DNA from: Chamaecyparis obtusa
Lineage: Eukaryota; Streptophyta; Pinopsida; Cupressales; Cupressaceae
DNA: 64,000 nucleotides
Direction of reading: 5' to 3'
Assembly: GCA_027943335.1 (NCBI GenBank)
Contig: BSBK01000871.1
Span: forward strand, 322,501-386,500
Both the position numbers and the translations under genes were made by a program. Shown here in pieces: positions 47,348 through 58,600 of the stretch. The notes under the pieces are model-generated. The model worked only from the letters and a program-made list of their open reading frames with translations. It did no database searches and had not been told where the DNA came from. Positions within the stretch are counted from its first letter, which is position 1, and each line of letters begins with the position of its first letter.

Positions 47348-49719
47348 TCAAATTTTTTGATACATAAGTGGCCAATGGCCCTATCTATCGCTACGTCTAT
47401 CACTATGTCACTCTAATGGCCGATGACTCCCAGATCTCTCTACTCTGTGATGGGAAGATGAAGATTTGTGTGTCCGTGTATGGCTCCTAGATATGCTCAT
47501 ACCTTGTACACATCCTTGGAGACTCTATACCTCTACCATCAGCTTCTCCTCCCTTTCTCTGCACATTCTCAGCTCTCGCTAGATACATACAAAGATGTCG
47601 ACATGTCTACCGAGATCTCTGTGACCAATGGAAGACTCTCGCTCATCGACTGGTAGTTGGTAGGATATAATGGTATCCTTGAGAATCTTGGATACAAAGC
47701 TCCTCCACTCCACTATACTAGCTATAGAAAGAAAAAAAATTCTATCAGTCTAGTATCCTATCTATTCAAATCATATATTCAACCAAATTTCAATCAAGTT
47801 CATACCTGGGTCTCCCTCCTAGATGTCATTAAAGTGCCTAGATGGTGGAGCCATGGAGTGACTACTCTCTCCACACTCACTATATCTTAGTCTCAGTGGT
47901 GGTGTCTCTGTGTGGGGCCATGGGGGCCATCATGATCTCAGTGGTGATCTGTGAGTAATAGGTATATCTATACCAGTATCACCACCCAGGGGCATGTCCT
48001 CAGCCCTCTCCTCTGCTCTGTCCTCCTCCTCCATGGGATCCTCCTCGAAGATGTGATCCTCCTCATCTCTGATATCCTCATCCTCCTTAGTGGCTTCACT
48101 ATCCTAGTGTGTCCCCTGTGTAAAGCTTGGATCACATGTAGGATAATCCTCAGAAAAGATAGGATGGGTCCCCTCCAAACTCTAGTACCTAATGTAATCT
48201 CGGCTCACACCTAAATAGGATACATCTAATGGTACCTCTATATCCTCTGTCTCCTCTGCATCACTATCCTCTATGTCTTCTATCGATGGTTGGTGAATGG
48301 CGTCGGGTCTCTGATAGTATCTCGTCAGATGAACATAGCGAGGTACTACCTTAAGGACTCCCTATAATAGGCTGAACTATCTCATCACCTGATCATAATA
48401 GTAGGGCATCACTATATGACTCTGATGACCCTCTAGCAGCTTATGCTATTGTGAATGTCTCATCTGGAATTGTGTATTAGACCACTCTGTCATCTAGAAA
48501 TAGGGTCTCCATATCACATCGATGCTGGCAATATGGTCTAGATGTACTCTCCAATAGAGCATATCCCCAAACTGCCAAACATCTCTCAAAGGATATGCAA
48601 AGGCTCTCACTGTGCTCACATCTATGATCACTAGAACTCCCTGTGGACGTGTACATGTGAAATGCTCAAAAATCCATATTTGCAAAACTATACATGTTGA
48701 TAGACTCTCTCGCTGATATCTCACTAGCTGACCCATCTCATGGTATAGCTAAGCTAGCATGCTACGACCCCATGAGAACACGGTCCTCTCTCTCTCTATC
48801 CTCTATATGAGATGTGTTAGAGGTGAAAAAAATATGGTACCCTTTGATTTGGGTAACACAACCAAGGCTACTATACATAACATCACCTTCTGTACTAAAG
48901 GTGTACGGCCTGATAGTATGGAAGATAGTAGGATCTGATATGACTGAGTTCACATCACTAGATGCACTCCTGTACAATACTCTGTGTCTACATGGATCTC
49001 CTCAAAACCACACTATGCTCTAGGTCTAATGGTCTCCCCTCAGACTAGAATATGTAGGATCGTGTAGACATCCTCTAAGGTCATTGTGATCTCGCCAGAG
49101 GGAAGATGGAAGGAGCATGTATCCTCATCCCACCTCTCTATTAGAGCCAATAGAATGGTTTGGTGTAGTCTGAGCTATGGAAGGACTAATACCCAGTACA
49201 GTCCCACATCCCTCAGTAACTACATCCCCTCATCATCAAGCTCAGATAGTCTCTCCTTGACTTTCACTAGCAATTCCCCAAAAGGATGCTCTCGAAAGCA
49301 GACTAGGTCTTGCAAGCACAAACAAAGATCATATTAGTCATATGTATCATCAAATCTGTAAAACTAACTAAAATAGGTCAAAGTCAACCTTTGTTAGGTC
49401 AATGTCAACCTTACTAGGTCAATGTCAACTTTACTAGGTTAGGGTCAACCTTTTTGGGTCAAGGTCAACCCCTCTGGTCAATGTCAACTTTCATGGGTCA
49501 AAGTCAACCTAGATGGGTCAATGTTGACCTAAATGGGTCAGGGTTGACCTAAAGGGGGAAAAATTGACCTAGCCTATAAAAAATAGGAATTTGGAAAGTA
49601 TAAAGGAGCATAACAGTAAACTCACCTTAGGTAGTGGTTGTTTGGTAGCCAAGCTGTGTCTCAGCGTCTCCAGGCGTGTCGCTCGAAGTTCCTCTCTTCT
49701 TGACATCTTGCTTCCTCAT
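47348..49719 (-). pseudogene. Antisense PMD gene of plus-strand guest
   Basis: Read on the minus strand. Exon 1 is 49719-49626 (starts MRKQDVKKRG, contains an in-frame TAA at its end), followed by a GTGAG donor. Intron 1 runs to about 49310 and holds the GGTCAA array. The next exon has LVCFREHPFGELLVKV, then the PMD hallmarks ALIERWDEDTCSFHLPSGE and TMTLEDVYTILHILV. Further on, VLQIWIFEHFTCTRPQ (48736-48494) corresponds to the WAWEHI block of the outer element. Then a D/E-rich region (48250-47990) and a short S/R/H-rich tail lead to TGA at 47348-47350. Stops and frameshifts are frequent. The orientation opposite to pol matches the outer element. Confidence 0.75.
49375..49571. repeat. 20-bp-periodic GGTCAA/TTGACC array in PMD intron 1
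   Basis: GGTCA starts at 49376, 49397, 49417, 49437 (GGTTA), 49457, 49476, 49496, 49516 and 49536, so about nine units of 19-21 bp. Each is roughly GGTCAANGTCAACCTNNNTA and palindromic in part. The last units turn into GTTGACC. About 18 GTCAA/TTGAC cores result, each a potential W-box. The array lies entirely in intron 1 of the antisense PMD gene. Confidence 0.88.
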
Positions 49720-50277
49720 TTCAAATCTAAGAATGGTAAGAATGAGTAATTATTTCTCTCTTTTACTTATTTATAAGTTTGAATTAGGGTTTTATTAGGG
49801 TTTCCTTAGGGCAAACTCGGATTTCTTATTCTTATGCATTTAGATAGACATTCACTCTTTTCATCATAACTTGAGTTTGGTAACTCCATTTTTAGGGTCG
49901 TTTATAGTTTTGGAATCATGATTCAAATACCTAACTCCTTTAATCAATTTAGGAAGGTTAGGAATCTTTCTAATTGGTTTAGGAAAGGACTTTTCAACAC
50001 TCTGCATCTCCAGTATATAGAGTTTTTCTTATCACCCTGTTTCACCCTTCCAAAATAGAAAGTCGAAACAAGGGGGGGTGTAAGGGGCTATATACACTTC
50101 TCAAATTATCATATAGTAATCTTTAGGTGATTTATGGATTTCCATTAACCTTTTGTGTTGTAGGTTCTAACAATTGTCTGCGGGATCTTTACATCAAGGA
50201 CTTGGCTATATCCTTTTTATTTACTATGATGTTTTCTTACTTTAGCTTGCATATTCACATAGTGTCATATCTAAGCT
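49720..50277. other. Region between PMD start and 3' LTR of plus-strand guest
   Basis: 558 bp with no credible frame. It should contain the minus-strand promoter and 5' untranslated region of the PMD gene. GATATA/TATATA-like AT-rich words occur near 50015-50090, but none decides a promoter. The polypurine tract follows at 50278-50292. Confidence 0.5.
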
Positions 50278-50292
50278 AAAGTGAGGGCTAAA
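50278..50292 (+). other. Plus-strand guest polypurine tract
   Basis: AAAGTGAGGGCTAAA directly precedes the 3' LTR start TGTATCATC. Purine-rich, right position, plus orientation. Confidence 0.8.
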
Positions 50293-51909
50293 TGTATCAT
50301 CTTAAAATGGAAGAAATTTCATCTTGATAGGTTTAGCACCCTCTTTTAGTATATTTATCATGATAGTCTTGCATTTAGGATGCATGTTGCACTTATCTTC
50401 TTCATTCTAGGTGAACTTAGGGTTAGGATCCCATGGATTCTCCTTAATTTCCCTCTTCTATGGCTCTATTTTCTAGTTAGTTCTTAGAAATAGGTCCTCC
50501 TAGCTTTCATCAGATTTATCATATGATTTTATGCCTATTCCTGGCATTCTATCCTGGTCTAATATCATTTCTAGGTCTTTGGACATCCCCGAGTCCTCCT
50601 GTCTTGATTCTTATTGGATCTGGGCACAAGGTCAAATTCAAGGTTGATCCTGACTAGGTTAGGATTGAGCTCAAACCTAAATAGGTTAGGATTGAGATCA
50701 AACCTAACTAGGTTAGGTCCAACCTTAATTTTTCCCCCCTCATTCAAATTTCCAGAATCCTAGATTTATGGGCATCAAGCTTTCGGGATATTTATTTTCC
50801 CACCTCTAGATTAACCATTTTAGGTTTCAGGATGGTAAATCCTCTAATTTCATTTAATCTAGGTATATTTTCTAAAGGTTAGGACCTAATTGGGATTTAA
50901 TTCTCCAAGGTGGCCCCTCTAGAGGATTGTGCCCTAGTTCACTATAAAAGGAGGCCTTCCTCTCTCATTTTCACATCAAGTTTTTCAAGCTCAAGCACTC
51001 TCAAGCAAGTTGATTGATCCAACATCCATTATTCACATCTCTCCATCAATTTTTGTGAGCAATAAGATTTTAAGCAAGAAAGGAATGGTGAAGATGTAGG
51101 ATAGCAAGAGAATGATATAGAAGATCAAGCCATTGTTGATATCAAGCATCTTTGTGAACACATATTTGGAGCAAGAGAGATCCTTTCTTCCTTGATCCAC
51201 CATCATCACCTTTCAAGCATTCCAAGATTCAATCATGGGGTAACAATTATGGATTGTGAGTTTGGTCTAGAAGTACTTTATCCTTGGGGGCTTGGTATGC
51301 TTTTCTATCTCATTCAAATCTATACATTGTTATTTCATACACATTCATGCTAGGGTTTTGATCTAGAGGATCAGATCTTGGCATTACACTTTCAATACAT
51401 ACACACACACATTCCATTTCAATCATCTATTCATGGAGGTGGAGACCACCAAAATGGGGGTTTGACTAAGGCAAAACCCTATATAGCCACCCCAAAACCC
51501 CCTTTTTTCAGATATCTACAGTTGTTGTTTCAGGAATCAGAGGACATATTTGAGTACGCTTTTCACCGAACTTTTGAGATCTATGAACAAAATCAGAATC
51601 GGGCTTCAGAATAAAAATGTGGTATTTGACCTTTTATGAGGGTCAAACTCCACCTGCTACTGAAAAGATGAAACTTTTCTGGGTTTTCTCCGTCTCAGCT
51701 TTTTGATCACAGATCTGGTTGCAGAATCTTCTGAAACCTCATACAAACTTTAGAAAATAGGTATTTCCAAATCAATTTCACAATGAGGTATGCATCTTGA
51801 CCTAATTAATTTCTAGATTTACTTATGCTATGCCAATTCCAATTTCAATTCAAATGAATAAGTGTTGAATGTTAGGTACATTGCTAAGCTTCCATTTGTC
51901 CCCTATTCA
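50293..51909 (+). repeat. Plus-strand guest 3' LTR
   Basis: 1617 bp, colinear with the 5' LTR with no net indel. The 27-bp AGGTCA array recurs at 50629 onward. It is followed by CTAGG (51910-51914). Confidence 0.93.
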
Positions 51910-51914
51910 CTAGG

Positions 51915-54235
51915 ATTGTAAGAGTGTTCAATTGTCCAAAAAAAGAGATGGTGAGATAGAAAGCTGACAAGAGGTATAAACCAACACTGCCATAGAGGTG
52001 TATAATAAAAGGATAAGTATCCTAACACATATGGATCAAGAGGATGATTTACCCAAAATATATTTTTGATTGAAATTGAATTTATATGGAAGTGAATTTG
52101 GACAAGAGACTACTAAGACTCTCCAAGTGTGTTACCAAAGAATCTAAAGGTTTACTTTTTCAACAAGGATGATTCCTAACTTATCAATGACAAGCAAGAT
52201 TACTTTGTAAAATCAAAGAATACTAACTGAAGGGGTAAAAACATAGGAACCCAAGGTACAAACAAGTTTCCAACTACAAGGTAAGAGACCTACTAAAATC
52301 TAGATCAACCAAAGGAAGGTTGAAAATGGCATAAATCAGACAGATGGAAAAAAGACTTTGTGGGATAGTTTCCAGGCTAACAGAATGATACAATCTTACA
52401 AAATGATATTTCACACGAAGCAGTGCGATAGTTTCTAGGCAGCCTATGTGATAAAATCCAGGCAAGCTATGTGACAATTATGCAGCAATGAAGTATCGCA
52501 CAATAAAACTCAAAATACTGTGTGATGATATTTCAGGATCATATGAATCTTGACCAGTCAGTGTTAAGTTTTTGAGGCAATTTTGTCAATGTTTCAGTTT
52601 GGCAAGTTTGATTTCACAGTTTAGAATATAGTAACAACAGACAATAGATAGGTTTGAAAATAGTAGGTGATCAAACGTGTCATAAAACACTTGCACAAGG
52701 GTGAAAGAAACCTTGCCAAGACAAGCAATTGCTATATCAAAGCAAATAAAATCCTATGAATGCTACCATGATTTTTGATGTTTGAGAATGTTTACATGGG
52801 TAGATCACAGCGAGAACACTTCAAGCACTTACTAGCCTAAAAAGATAATGGCTCAATACTTAACAACTTGGCCCACACTTGATGTCCCATTTCCTCACAC
52901 AAAGTGGTTGCCCACAATAGATATTGGCTTTGTCGTGGAAGTGCCAATGACACAACCAAAAGAACATAGATGGTGAGTAATCTTGGGGTGATCTGGGTTA
53001 GTCCACTAGGATCAATCCTTTCACCAAGAAGCTAAGTGGCAAAATAGGGTGGCTTCTATCTATGGTTCTTAGTAAGGGCTTCCGTTTGTAATACCCCTCT
53101 TGCTCCCCAAAGGGACTCCTTACCTTGCGAAAAGTAACGAACCTCACGGCCACAAGAGTACCTTAAGCATTCTTGCTTAGCATTTTCCTTATGGTCACAA
53201 TCTCACAAGTACTCACACCAAATGAGGACAAGTACTATGTCTACCAAGGTTTTGTGTCCTTGATAGCCTTGAGTTTATAGTGGGTCAAAATAGCCAGCAA
53301 AAAGCTTGTCCCCACTTGGGTCATTCCTCTTGATTGCTCAAGAGTAGGCCCGCTAAAGGATTCTAAAACTAAACAAAGAGTGGGTCAACCTTTGAGTTTC
53401 AAGATTTCTAGTTCACCTCAAGGGTGAAGAGGATACTCTCCTAGCTCAAAAATTTCTCCCAAACACTCCAAGAAAAGGTTCAATTACCCTCTTTCCTTCA
53501 AAATCCAAAGATGGGTCAAGATTTATGTTTCACCACAAGGGCTAAGAGCATACTCTCCTACCATCAAAAGATTCCTACAACAAGATATTAAGTGCCTATG
53601 AAAAGAAACAACTAGTATATGCCACACTTAAAATGAAAGCAATAAACAAGCACTTGATTTTTTTTTATGCTTTGGGCAGCCCTGCAAGAAAGGATTAGTA
53701 GCCCTTGTGCATTTGGAGCTTTGACATGCATTCTTTTAAGAAAATATTTCAAGAAATGAAGGCACCTACAAGCACAACTTGTTATCCCTACAAAGGTTAG
53801 CATGATAAAATCAAGAATAATCTACAAATAAACCTCTGTTCTACCATAGCAAATTAGAAATCTGAAGCAAACCAATCAAATTCTTGCAAAGAAATGACTA
53901 AAACCAGTCACTGTCAAGCCTATGCGATAGTTTAGTTGCCAAAAGAATTGTATGATACTTTACATTATAGTTGTACGATATTTTCCTCATGGATGATACT
54001 TCGTGCTACCTGCATGTGACAGAGTATAAAACACTGGTGCGACAGAGTCCCATATAATCGAATGATACTTTTACTAGAAAAGTATCACATGGGTATGTAA
54101 TAAAATATCGCATGATACTGGAAAACTATTGCATGATAATTTGTCAGAAAAATAAAGAGTTGAAACAACAAGCAAAAATGATGACAAAAAATTGATGAAA
54201 ATGCATAAAAAGAAGGACAAAACAAGAGTGTTATG
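51915..54235 (-). other. Outer element 5' leader with motif arrays
   Basis: 2.3 kb of non-coding sequence between the primer site and gag (continued at 40243-40017). Short frames here resemble nothing known. Two blocks (52370-52535 and 53925-54135) are enriched in GCGATA, TATCGCA and TGATAC motifs identical in type to those in the PMD intron of the same element. The block nearer the LTR includes TATCGCATGATACTG at 54106-54120. Confidence 0.7.
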
Positions 54236-54253
54236 CCCCACGGTGGGCACCAA
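54236..54253 (-). other. Outer element primer-binding site
   Basis: On the minus strand TGGTGCCCACCGTGGGGC follows the 5' LTR end (TGTACA) after three bases (TTT). It resembles the primer site of the minus-strand guest (TGGCACGCCCGGTGGGAC). The tRNA is not assigned. Confidence 0.78.
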
Positions 54254-54256
54254 AAA

Positions 54257-55177
54257 TGTACACTCAAATTGTGCACTTCTCTAAGTCATTACTTCCAAGA
54301 GAATCCATGAATGGGAAACCTTGAGAAAGCGACCTAGAGCTCCCTAGGCATGGAGTCACAAGGATATTAAGAATGCTCTCAGCTAGAGCTATGAAGCCTA
54401 TAACCTTGCTAGTAAACCACACAATGGGAGATTCAAAGAGACAAGGGCAAGAATGCCAATATCCTCAAGAATCAAGAATGAAGATGCAATGAGATCACTA
54501 TGTTAAGAATGAAGATGCAAGTAAGCTATGGAAATGAAAGTATTACAAGCCTTACTAATTAAGCTATGTGAGCTAATCTAGAGCATAAAGGAAACTAAGC
54601 TAGATGCCATGAAAGCTTAAGCTAAGAATTCAAGAATGGAAGCTAAATGCATGAAGATCTCCAAAGCTCCAAAGTCTCCAAGAAATCATATAGCATAAGA
54701 TTAGTATTCAAAGTTGAGATCCTAGAATGAGAAAAGAGCTCTCCTTTTAAAAGAATTGAAAAGGAATGGACCATGGAGATTAAGAGGCAAAAGATTTAAT
54801 CAAGGGTGGAGCATGAAAGAGGAGAAATCCATGTGCACAAATCTCCTCCAATGAGAAAATAAGAGTTGACTTTTGTGTCCCATATGAGACAAACAGGCCT
54901 TTTCTTCTTTTTATAAAATAAGAATAATGCTTTATTTGTGCAACTTAGGATAAGAGGAAAAGTGGGGGCTTTTTATTTAATAAAAGAGGAGGAAATTCCT
55001 TTTAACTAAATAAAGACTTTAGGATAAAATTCTTAGCCCATAGAAAATAATCAAATAAATGATAGAATAGGATGTGATCAAGGAAATTGATATTGAATTG
55101 AAAAATGTTGATCCGGGAAATTGATAAATTTCTGAATGGGAGCCCAAAGTCTAGGAAACCATTTTAGGGTGCATACA
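54257..55177 (-). repeat. Outer Gypsy 5' LTR
   Basis: 921 bp, TGTACACTCAAATTG...GGGTGCATACA on the plus strand; partner of 14143-15060. Beyond 55177 the LINE ORF1 sequence resumes. Confidence 0.92.
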
Positions 55178-55582
55178 AACATCACCAATCAACAAGAAAC
55201 AAAGGAAGAAAACAAGAATGAAGCTCAGATTGAAGGTGGTGACTCATGCTCAGGCACCATCTTTTTTTCCTTGGTCCTGGAGTCCATTGCTCCCCTTGTG
55301 GCTAGTGTGAACAACTCTATTCCCAGCCCTGAGATGCAGGAATTAGGGAAGTACCAATAGATTGAGGACATGATGGTCTCAGCCTCCCCAAACCAATTCA
55401 ACATCATGGTGGAGCTCTTTTCCAAGCATAAGGAAGAAAAGGAGGGTTGGATCTCAGTTCACAAGGAGAAGAAACTAAGTAGTAGAGACCCATCTTGTGT
55501 TTCGCCAGTAGCCACCAGAAGTAGGAAAAAGGCAGAGGAAAGGGGTAGAAATCACACCCCAGAAAGAAAAAGGACAAGCTAG
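55178..55582 (+). pseudogene. LINE ORF1, 3' part
   Basis: A charged, low-complexity C-terminal tail in one frame (KEENKNEAQIEGGDSCSG, GWISVHKEKKLSSRDPS, then RKKAEERGRNHTPERKRTS), with one TAG at 55358-55360 and ending at 55580-55582. Together with 12900-14142 it forms ORF1. A basic tail of this kind, with the 'GWISVHKEKK' segment, is usual for plant L1 ORF1. Confidence 0.75.
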
Positions 55583-55662
55583 ATTAGGTAAGTAGAAGCC
55601 AGCTTGACTAAAATGGATGGAAATCGGATTTCTATCCAAGCTTCTAGCACCTCCATTAAGAA

Positions 55663-58600
55663 ATGAAAGTCATCTCTTGGAACATTTGTGGGCTAAATAG
55701 CTCACATAAGCAGGATGTTATCATAAATATGATAAGGGATCACAAACCAAACATTTTCTTAATTCAGGAAACTAAAATGCAGAAGGATAAGTTAGAGAAA
55801 ATTAAATTTAGCAAAGCTATGGAAAACAAAGATACTAGCTCTGAGGGAGCTTTTGGGGGCCTTATTACTATGTGGAACTCACATCACTTTAGAGCTGATG
55901 TCATCTATGAAGGAGGTAACCTTCTTTTCATGCATTTTACTAGAATAAAAGATAATGAAAGTTGGCTCATTTTGAATATTTATGCTCCTAATTCTAAAAG
56001 AGAAAGAAAGACCTACTGGAATAAGATCATCTCCACCATTACCCCTCTTAACTAGTCTAAGAGCATCATTATGGGGGACTTCAACACCCCACTTAAAGTA
56101 GGGGAAAAAAAGGGGGGAATAGCACCTGATACTGAAAGCAGCCAAGACCTAATGGATTTCATCAATGACCTGGCTCTGCTAGACATGAATCTTCAAGGTG
56201 TTGATTTCACTTGGTCAAACAATCAGATTGGAATGGATTGCATTCAAGTTTGTTTGGATAGGGCCCTGTATTGTTTGGACTGGTTGAACCGATATAGTCT
56301 TAACCTCTCAGCCCTAGTTCACACAAGCTTAGACCACTCTCCCATCTCACTTTTCCTGGATCAGATTGACAAGAAAAGGAACTTTCCCTTTAGATTTGAA
56401 AAGAGGTGGGTTTCCCATCCTAATTTTCTCAATAAAGTCAAAGAGTGGTGGAACATAGATGTTGAGGGCACAACCATGTTTAGAGTGGCAAAAAAACTAA
56501 GGAATATCAAATGTAATGTCAAAAATTGGAACAAAGATGAATTTGGTCACATATTTACCTCAAAAGATAAGACTCTCAATGAACTTCACTACATTCAAGC
56601 TGAAATCTAGAAATAGGGCTATGATGAAGATAGATTGCAAAAATAAAAATCCATCCTATTAGATTACCATAACATTATTGGGGAGGAGGAAACTTTTTGG
56701 AAGCAGAGATTGAGGTTCATCTGGCTTAGGGAAGGGGAGCAAAATACTCAGTTTTTCCACGTTTCCACTATGAGACATAGAATTGCTAACAAGATAAGTA
56801 GAATCAAGAAGGGAGACCAAGCCCTTAAGGAGGACAAGGATATCACTGATGAAGCTATCTCTTACTTTTCTCAGCTCCTCTGTAAAGATCAAGGGATATC
56901 CGAGCAAGACCAGATTTATCTCCTTAATAACATACCGAGAATCATTACTGACCATCAAAACAAAGTCTTATGCTCTATTCTAGACATGACTGAAGTCAAG
57001 AAAGCTCTAGACTCTCTTTCAGGGGACAAAGCCCCTGGCCCAGATGGATTCCCTATGTTCTTTTTTCACCTTTATTAGGATGTGGTGAAAGACGATGTGG
57101 TTCAAGCAATGCAAGAATTTTTTGGTTCAAATAATCTTCTCAAAGAACTCAATGCTACCTTCCTAGTCCTAATTCCCAAGACCTCTGTTGCAGATTCTTT
57201 TGAGAAATTTAGACCCATAAGCCTATGCAATTCGTTCCTTAAGATCATTTCCAAGGTTATCACCTCCAGGATTCTCAGAGTCCTCCCTTCCTTGATATCG
57301 CAGTAGCAATCTGGCTTTGTGCCTGGTAGACAGGTTATGGATTCCATAATGATGGTGCATGAAGTTATTCATTCATTAGAAGAAGGAAAAAGGGAAGGCT
57401 TTCTTCTCAAGCTTGACCTTTCCAAGGCCTATGATCGGGTGGACTGGTAGTTTCTTCTCAGAGTTCTTGAAGCTTTTGGTTTCAACTCCCATTCTTGCAA
57501 GCTTCTCTTTCAAATCATCTCAACCTCATCCTTGGCAGTCATGATTAATGGATCCCCGTCCACCTTCTTCAAACCCACCAGGGACCTAAGACAAGGGGAC
57601 CCTCTCTCCCCTATTCTCTTCATCATTCTTGTTGAGTTCCTAGGGAGACTCATCTTGGCCTCTAAAATGATTGGGGACCTGAAAGGAATCAATCCCTCCT
57701 CTGGTGACATTGTTTTTACACACTAGAAATTCATGGATGATAGCATTCTTAGAGGTGAGGCTTCGGTGGGACAAGCTAGAGTGGTGAAGGGCATTCTAAA
57801 TAATTATATCAGGGCTACTAGAAAATCTATCAACTGGAATAAAAGTACTCTATTCTTTATTAACACACCTAAAGCTAGAGAGAGGAAAATTACTCATATT
57901 CTAGGATGCGGCATTGATACCTTACCTTCTACCTACTTGGGGCTGCCCTTAGGTGTCAAACCTATGGAAGCCTTTTGGAACAAACTGATAGATAGATTCA
58001 ATAGGAAGCTTGTAGGTTGGAAAGGGGTCATCCTTAGCTAGGCTGGTAAGATCCAACTGGTCAAGTCTACTTTACAGAATCTTCCCACCTGTGCCCTCAG
58101 CCTTTTCCCTATCCTGGCTAAAGCTGTGAAAGCCATGGAAAGAATCCATAGAAGATTCCTCTAGTCTAGAGTAGAGGATCACAAGCGCATTGCTCTAATT
58201 TCCTAGGAGAAAGTGTGTTGTCCTAAAATTACTGGTGGCCTTGGCATAAGGAAATTGAGACCTTTCAACAAATCCCTTCAAGCCAAATAGATCTGTAGAA
58301 TTTTCAATAGCATAGGCGAGTGGAGGGACACCTTTGAAGAAAAATACCTCTCGCATAACTCACTCAACAAATTTTTCAAAGAGGCAGATTCCTCCAAAGG
58401 TTCTTTCATTTGGAATGGTCTCCTTGTCGCTAAGGAGCTGGCAAAATCTAGGGCTAAGTGGAAAATAGGTAATGGTCATTATGTCAATTTTTTGGAATGA
58501 CAACTGGCTTCAGATGGGAAATTTGAGAAACTTTGACACTCTATAAACTTGGAGTCATGTCTTCTCTCAAACCTACAGGACTCCGGTTTGTAATTATAGA

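Larger units (their letters stand above)
40249..51909 (+). mobile_element. Plus-strand Tat-type Gypsy guest, gag-less, with antisense PMD
   Basis: LTRs at 40249-41865 and 50293-51909 are both exactly 1617 bp. The target duplication CTAGG is perfect (40244-40248, 51910-51914). A primer site follows the 5' LTR and a polypurine tract AAAGTGAGGGCTAAA (50278-50292) precedes the 3' LTR. Content: single-frame protease/G-patch/RT/RNase H/aRNH/integrase (42009-47144), then an antisense PMD gene (49719-47348). The frame starts 144 bp after the LTR, directly with the pre-protease region, and no capsid or zinc-knuckle sequence is present. It inserted into the outer element's 5' leader. Confidence 0.93.
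14143..55177 (-). mobile_element. Outer Tat-lineage Ty3/Gypsy element with antisense PMD gene
   Basis: LTRs lie at 14143-15060 (3', 918 bp) and 54257-55177 (5', 921 bp), in minus orientation. The primer site lies next to the right LTR and the polypurine tract next to the left. Without its two guests the element is about 16.9 kb. Order along its own strand: 5' LTR, 2.6-kb leader, gag, protease, G-patch, RT, RNase H, archaeal-type RNase H, integrase, spacer, antisense PMD gene (plus strand, 15855-18163), 3' LTR. The flanks GATGT (14138-14142) and AACAT (55178-55182) would be a decayed duplication of GACGT through CpG transitions. This is suggestive only. Confidence 0.88.

Noticed and set aside
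49375..49571. CRISPR-like regular repeat array
   Set aside because: Units of about 20 bp with no unique spacers, a palindromic core and a plant intron context. It is a tandem motif array, not a CRISPR.
55879..56145. Minus-strand frames inside LINE ORF2
   Set aside because: Antisense to the endonuclease domain, no motif.
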